A stretch of 64,000 nt of DNA from Loxodes magnus. Taxonomy: Eukaryota; Ciliophora; Karyorelictea; Loxodida; Loxodidae. Under the pieces are notes generated by a model that saw nothing but the letters and a program-made list of their open reading frames with translations, was not told where the DNA came from and ran no database searches. Positions 57,941 to 64,000 of the stretch are shown here, piece after piece. Every line of letters begins with the position of its first letter. The stretch's first letter is position 1. The stretch lies in contig CAMPDV010000018.1 of NCBI GenBank assembly GCA_946699065.1, forward strand, positions 124,001 to 188,000. The letters run 5' to 3'. A program made the translations under genes and the position numbers.

Positions 57941-60900
57941 TTTGTTATCTAAGATATCAACGTAATTAATAACTAAAACCAGCAATTTAAGTACCTTGTT
58001 TATTTATCCTTATTATCTATTCTTAATCCCTTTTTTCAAAGATACCCATCCTCATCGTATTCTTTCTAGGGAATTAGAAAAAAATCTAGATTTATATTTT
58101 TTTCTGCTTGTGGATAAGACGATTGAGTATATCCTCGTATTTTTGAGTGTAAAGGAGAATTATTTTATATATAATAAAGCGTAAATAATCGTTAGAAAAG
58201 CTAAAGCACAACTAATAAAAAGGGTATAGGAAATAATATTCTAAAGCAGTATTTTTAGCTTATCAGTTTAATATGAATACTAATGCCTAACTACTTAAGA
58301 TATTTATAAGCAATCTTAACGACATTACTCTAGATATTTCCCCACTAAACATATAAAGTTGTGATAGTGAAGTTATTCCCTCTACAAAATAAAATATCGC
58401 TAGAAGATAAGAGAAGAAGCAATTATTCCATGTGAGAACCTCAAGTAATAATAAAATCTTTATAGTTAAGTAATTCTCTACTTTAGATATAGAAATGAAG
58501 TTTTAAATAAAACGCAAATTATTAAATCTAGTACAATCTTAAATCCTTAGCTTGATATAAATTAATATCCAGATGTATCTTAAAAAGCAAGCTTATTTTA
58601 AACTTAATACTTACTTCTATAGATAGATATATAGAGAACTCAACTGATTAAATCTTTACAATACTGTAAAAAGTACTAACTTTTTATTTATAAATAGTAA
58701 TAATAATGTTATCAGATTTAAGACCCTAGTATATGATTATTCATTATAGTAAGATAGCTAAGTTTTGATTTATTTAATTTCTAAAAGTTAAATCTTTTTT
58801 TATCTCTGTATACCAATTTTATTATAATTATCATTTTAGGCAGTAAATTTATTTAAATTAGTTTCTATTTTGTTGATTAGGTTGCTTATTGTTTAAACTT
58901 GTATTAATTCAAAGAGAAATAAATTTGTAGATTCTCCTAAACAAGCTCTCTAGTTCTGTTTTTTAGTTCCATATCTAAATTGGTCAAAATTATATTTATA
59001 TTATTAAGCTTATTTTTTAGAGAAGTGAAGGTTAAAATATACCATATAGAATTTTTATTTACCAATCTACAAATTTATGAACTGGAATGAATAATTATTA
59101 AATCATCAAAACTTAAATTTTTCATCCAAAAATTAAGATTATTTCCTTAATTATTAAAATCCAAGAGATTTAAGCCAAGTCAAATTTAGCCTTACTTTCT
59201 TTAAGCTTAAAATGAGGCTATGACTAAAATTAGTTACTAATAGATTTTTATAAACATAAATTCCTTAGAATTACTGTGCTTTAGTTGTCTAAAGTCTTTC
59301 CATTTATTATTTTTAATTTTATTTCTAATGGATATAATAAAATTATTTAAAAAAGCCTATAAATTAGATAAAGTATTACTATTCTATATTTTAGAACAGA
59401 TCTGGCGTAGTCATAGTCGTATTTATCGTATTTTTGCTTTTTAATATTTTTAATTTATTTTCTGAGTTTTTCTTACAAAATGAAATCACTTAAAAAGCAT
59501 ATTTTATTAATACCAATTTGACTAACAAACATTTCCATCCTTCTTTTTATTCCAGATATAGGATAAGATTAATTATAACCCTTAGAAGATAAATTAATTA
59601 TATCTTAATTTAATAGGTTAATATATAAAGCTCTTTGAAGCAAATAAAATAAAGAACCATATTGGCTTAAATATTAAACCTATGTAGAGTACTTTAAGAT
59701 ACATTAAGGTAAGATAATTTCTAAACTCTATTCAGAGAAATAGACTAAATAATAAAATTAAAGAAAGCTAAATAGTTTCTTTCAGAAGTACTAAAAAAGA
59801 AGTATGAAGTATATATAAAGATTATATAAATTAAAAGTTCAAAATTAGAAAATAGGGTTTCTATATATCACTTTAGTCTTTAAAGTTTAAATCTAAAAGT
59901 TTTAGTTATACATAATCAGATAATGCGCAATATTTTAAAAATGGTAAACTTAGGAAATGTGTAATCTTTTATAATCATTAAGGAAATTTAAGGTTTTACT
60001 AGAATCCGCTTATTTAATATAGAAAAGATAAACAAGCACTTAAAATTTAAAGAAACGTATGAATAACTAATTGCAACAGGTTCATTAATAATAAAGTATA
60101 GATAAGGTTATTTTTTTATATCTTTGATTTCCATTTTTAAATTTAATCTTAGAAAATTTGTTGAAATAATGATATATTTATTCTTTATTTCTGCATACAT
60201 ACAAATATGATTTAATATTATCGACTAGTCTTTATTTGGTATTCATTTAAATTGTTTATTTTTGTATTTTAAATTCTTATTTTTCTAGCACTTTTTACTT
60301 TTTACTTTTTTATATAGATTCTGTTTGATTATGCAATCTATTTCCCATTTAGATTTCATTTGAGATTAGATAGATTTTTCTATTTAATTTATGTTATTTT
60401 TGAACTATCATATAAATCTTCATTAAAAAGGACCAATATGCACTTTAAACTTATAGCAGAATTGCTTCTATTATCCTCTCAATTTTTTATTACAGATCTC
60501 TTTATTATTTGCAATTTTATCTACATTAAATAATTATAATTTATTAGTCAAAGAAGAATTTTAACCAGTTTATATATTTAACTTTTAAATTTTTTACTAT
60601 GTATTAAATAAATTTTTGTTCATATCCTTTATTACTTACATTTTCTATAAGGAAATATACTTTCTTTATTAACGAGAGCGTAGATATCAATTATAAGAAT
60701 TATCCTGGAGCATTTTTTCTATTTTCATTTAATTATTTTCTCTTTTATTATTTCAACTTCTGTCTTTCTATTAACTCAAATATAGCCTAACAAAAAAGGA
60801 TGTTATATCTATCTTCTTTATTATAAGTTTAATTCTATAAGATACTTAGTTACGCATGCTTTTGGAGTCTAGGAATATATAATGTTTAATGCAATTTTTT

Positions 60901-61315
60901 AGAATAAACATATGAAAGTTATTGTTAGCTTTTTGTTTAAATTAATGCCAAATTTAGCATGTTAAGACCAAAATTATACTATTTAGAATTGCTACTTTAA
61001 ATTTATTAAAATAGCCTTGAAATTAAAAATAAGAAAGGTGTAAATTTTCAAAATAATAAAATAAATTTGATTTAATTTCTCTACCAGTTGTCTTAACCCT
61101 GCGTTTTCCTCAATAGTCATCAAATTAAAGACAAGTAGATATAGCTTGAAATATTTAAGTATATAAGTCATAAAATCAATAATGTTGTATATCAAATATC
61201 AATACGATTGTGTAAGAATGATTGGCTTTGCGTTCAAAAGATATAAGGAATGTTATATACAAAATGATTAAATTATCAACTAAATCAATTGTTCCTTTAT
61301 CATTTTTAGCTATAT
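57941..61315. other. Long AT-rich region, nothing supported
   Basis: About 3.4 kb without a recognisable gene or RNA. Mostly alternating A- and T-rich stretches. Confidence 0.4.
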
Positions 61316-62877
61316 TCAAAAATAAAAATGAGATATGATATTTTTCACTTTCATTAATTATATAATAAGAACTAAATATTAACTAGGAAGTATTGCAAAA
61401 TTCAGTAATTAATCTCTATAAGTTTGTAACACTACAATTCTATTTGCAATTTGAGCATTTGACTGATTTTATTCCATTATGTTCTTAAATGTATTATTGA
61501 TTAATGAAGTTAGCCTATATAATAATGATTTTTGTATTATGATGGAAACATTTTTTAATACAAGTAATTCTAAAATCTTGATTATACTAGCCTTTATATG
61601 TTTTAATAGAAGAAATACTTCTCTAATGTTCATGATACCTTTATGAATATGTAATGGTATGGCTATAGTAATATAGTTTAATATATACCAAAGACAATTT
61701 TAATTTATTAAACCAATGTTTTGATATTATTAGTCAAGACCTTTTCTTATATCTTCTTCTTCTTACTCGGACCTGGAAAGTAAATAATAATTTCTAGTGA
61801 GGTCTCTTTATTTATTCATATAAGTTTCTTTTATACTGTTATCAAATAACGATTGGTACATTTAATTTTCAGATTGACTTACTTTAATTACTTATACATT
61901 TTCTAGCTTATTTAAACTAAATTCCTAACTCAGTGTCTTCATTTTTCCTTTCTATCTATCTTAATTTTGAATCTATTCTTAATTAAATTTTTCCTTTAGA
62001 GAATTTCTATTAAATATTAAAAACTTACTTATAAGACTATTCTATTAATTAACCTGGAGATTTTATATAACTTTAAAGACGTAACATGGATTACTTTGTA
62101 AATGACTAATCAGTGTTATCCAAATCTGAAATATCGATATCTATCGAATCTTCTTCCTCTTCAGTTATAGCTTGTAAATTACTCTGTAATAGAAAGAATT
62201 ACTTTAGGTAATATTTTTATTTCATTTAAGTTACTACTAGTGAAATCCTCTGCTTTTTCGAACTTCAGACAACACTTAAAATTCACGTTTTTTCTCAATT
62301 GGTCAAACTCAGACTAGACTACCTTACCTCCAAGACCTATTATTATCATTAATAAGCTTTTAATTTCTGCGTCTTGTATTAAATCAAACTGATCTTTTCT
62401 AAGCTTATTTTTGCTGAACTAACTAGATAGCTGTGAAAAGGATTAGATTCTTTAACAGTTTCACAAATCAGACACTTTTTTCTCAATGGAAATATAGAGT
62501 AAAATATAATCAGCATTTTGCTCATACTCCTCAGCAAAGATATCAACGTTTATTGGAAATGCTATTTATTCCTTAAAAATAAAGTTTTATAGCATTTCCA
62601 AAAAATGCAGAAATAGCTTTTTGTTTCCTGTTATTATATTTGGAATTTAAAACATTTTTAAGTTCAAATCACTGCACTTTTTTCTAGACTACAGATTTAT
62701 CTTTACGGCAAATTCTTAAAGGATCTTTAAAAATCTGAACCTCAGCTAGTAGTTTTCAAAATTAAGTTCTCTTAATATGCTTCATGCACTTTATGTAATT
62801 TGCTTCCAAATGTTTTTCTAATGAATAGCTACTTTCTTTTTACTTTTTTGTCTATTCTTAGGTTACTAAGAGTCCAT
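61316..62877 (-). CDS. Helical, possibly ARM/HEAT-like protein (506 aa), unknown
   Basis: ATG 62877 opens MDSQQPKNRQKSKKKVAIHQ, a basic tail, then a helical region (QSAWSILRELNFENYQLRF, FLKILQEFAVKINLQ, GNKKLFLHFLEMLQNFIF, INVDIFAEEYEQNADYILLY). An acidic linker (AITEEEEDSIDIDISDLDN) appears after splicing a 19-nt intron (62184-62202). A 22-nt intron (62007-62028) leads to KEKFNQEQIQNQDRQKGK and SEQEEEDIRKGLD. From there the frame remains open for about 140 more codons of hydrophobic helices (REVFLLLKHIKASIIKILE) to UGA 61316-61318. The alternating helices suggest an armadillo-like fold, but I cannot name a family. The last 140 codons are the least certain. Confidence 0.6.
62007..62028 (-). 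other. 22-nt intron in the helical protein
   Basis: GTAAGT...TAATAG joins SYK to NSLKEKF, both coding-like. It is the longest of the short introns. Confidence 0.6.
62184..62202 (-). other. 19-nt intron in the helical protein
   Basis: GTAATT...TTACAG joins ILPK to SNLQAITEEEEDS; the strongly acidic stretch is only read after removal. Confidence 0.7.
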
Positions 62878-64000
62878 TTCCTCTCTACAGATTTAATTCT
62901 CCATTATTAAATTTTTTTTATTTAACTACTCTCATTTCACTTTCTTATTAAACTAGTAAAATTGCGAATTATTGCTGAACTAATTCTTAAATGCTTTACC
63001 CTTATTAACTAAAAATGCTTTTGTTCTTCATTTGACAAATAAAATCATAAATGCAAAGGTAAATAAATTGACTCTTAATTAGTTTTAGTCTTATATTTCA
63101 CTACCTATATCATGTTTAATTCCTGAATACTAATGAACATATAAAAATGGAAACTAAGCCCTATATTTACCCTATAGCTGGCTACTTTTACATTATATTA
63201 GCTATTATTTTTATATCTTACACATTTTTCCTTCTTATTAGCTGATTTGTAGCTGCAGCACTTGATAAACTGTTGTGTCGGTTTATTGTCTTATAATTTT
63301 TGGTTTAAATTAATACGTTAAGATTAAATGCTGCAATACCTAATATAAAAAACAGTTGAAAGATCCATAAAATTAATGACAAAATAGGTATTTCTTTGCT
63401 ATAAATTAAATAGCAAAGATATTGATCCTGATTTAGTTTTAAATACAATAAATGAAATATGAAAAGCTATACATAAGATTATGATTGCTGTATCCTTTTA
63501 CTTCTAGCAGATAATTCTACTTATGCTATTTTTTGCATTTCTTTTAACGTTTTCCAAAATATTCTCTTAATAGGTTCAAAAAGAAGGTAATAAAGCTTAA
63601 GACTAGATAATTTTGTACTTAGCAGTAGCTTCTTTCTATGCTAATCATATTTTTCTAGCTTTGTTTTTGTACTAAAGAGGCGAATTTTTCCTATTTCTAT
63701 TGTAAGACTATATTTCTTTATTCTTATATCGCATGCTTATATATTATTTTCTAAAAGACTAAACAAATATTGATTTTAGCGTATTAATCAATAAAGAGAG
63801 TTATACTTTAAACAGAGTATAATAGCATATACTCTATCTCTCTTATTAGCACGCTAATACAATAATCACTAATCTACCCTCTTATTTTAATTATACTTTA
63901 ACTCACTTTCTAGTTTAATTCCCCTTTTTATTCTTAACTATAAAATAGATTCAACCTTCAAATCTAATCAACAACATTTAGGTTTTTTTTCAATTATAAA
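62878..64000. other. AT-rich stretch to window end, nothing supported
   Basis: No gene supported. A small hairpin (AGAGTAT...ATACTCT near 63,815) is the only structure noticed. Confidence 0.4.

Noticed and set aside
1..64000. tRNA, rRNA, CRISPR arrays, telomeric repeats, bacterial operons or ribosome-binding sites
   Set aside because: Looked for characteristic boxes and repeats by eye and found none; gene structure is clearly eukaryotic.

Overview
This is an AT-rich (about three-quarters A+T) nuclear segment from a ciliate that reads UAA and UAG as Gln. UGA has two meanings: it encodes Trp inside genes and is also the only stop at gene ends. That combination is the karyorelict code (NCBI table 27, e.g. 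Loxodes); the species name is inference. Under the standard code almost nothing can be annotated. Read with the ciliate code, about 20 protein genes appear, many interrupted by GT-AG introns of only 16-22 nt. All coding calls were read by eye. In AT-rich DNA with one ambiguous stop, unrelated open frames look deceptively real, so genes of unknown function carry lower confidence.

Layout. 1-6.6 kb: few convincing host genes. It has a possible decayed ORF, a GC-rich structured island that may be an RNA gene or the head of a retroposon, two matching AATGA-loop hairpins, and a coiled-coil/zinc-knuckle-like ORF resembling a retroelement gag. 9.6-20.4 kb: a Ser/Lys-rich protein, a large multi-pass membrane protein, NF-YB, a small unknown gene divergent from eIF3e, a tesmin/CXC DNA-binding protein and an unknown protein. 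21-26.7 kb: a C2HC zinc-finger protein, the nucleolar GTPase NOG1 and a putatively acylated MGC-start protein. 27.6-34.1 kb: a single-pass receptor-like protein kinase and a RING/TRAF-type zinc-finger protein. 37.2-43.1 kb: a 1769-residue surface protein (four LamG-like repeats, Cys-rich stalk, about eight membrane helices) and a small unknown gene. 47-58 kb: a helical unknown protein, a uridine-kinase-family enzyme, centrin, a coiled-coil protein and an ankyrin protein. 61.3-62.9 kb: a helical, possibly ARM-like protein. The rest is AT-rich and apparently empty.

The genes are an ordinary eukaryotic mix: ribosome biogenesis and translation (NOG1, eIF3e), transcription (NF-YB, CXC protein), cytoskeleton (centrin, coiled coil), nucleotide salvage (uridine kinase) and cell-surface sensing (LamG/Cys-rich receptor, receptor kinase, RING/TRAF). 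They lie on both strands with no operon-like order. Called genes cover about 45 percent, which is sparse for a ciliate somatic genome and fits a nucleus with little DNA elimination, or a germline segment. No telomere, rRNA, tRNA or CRISPR array was seen.
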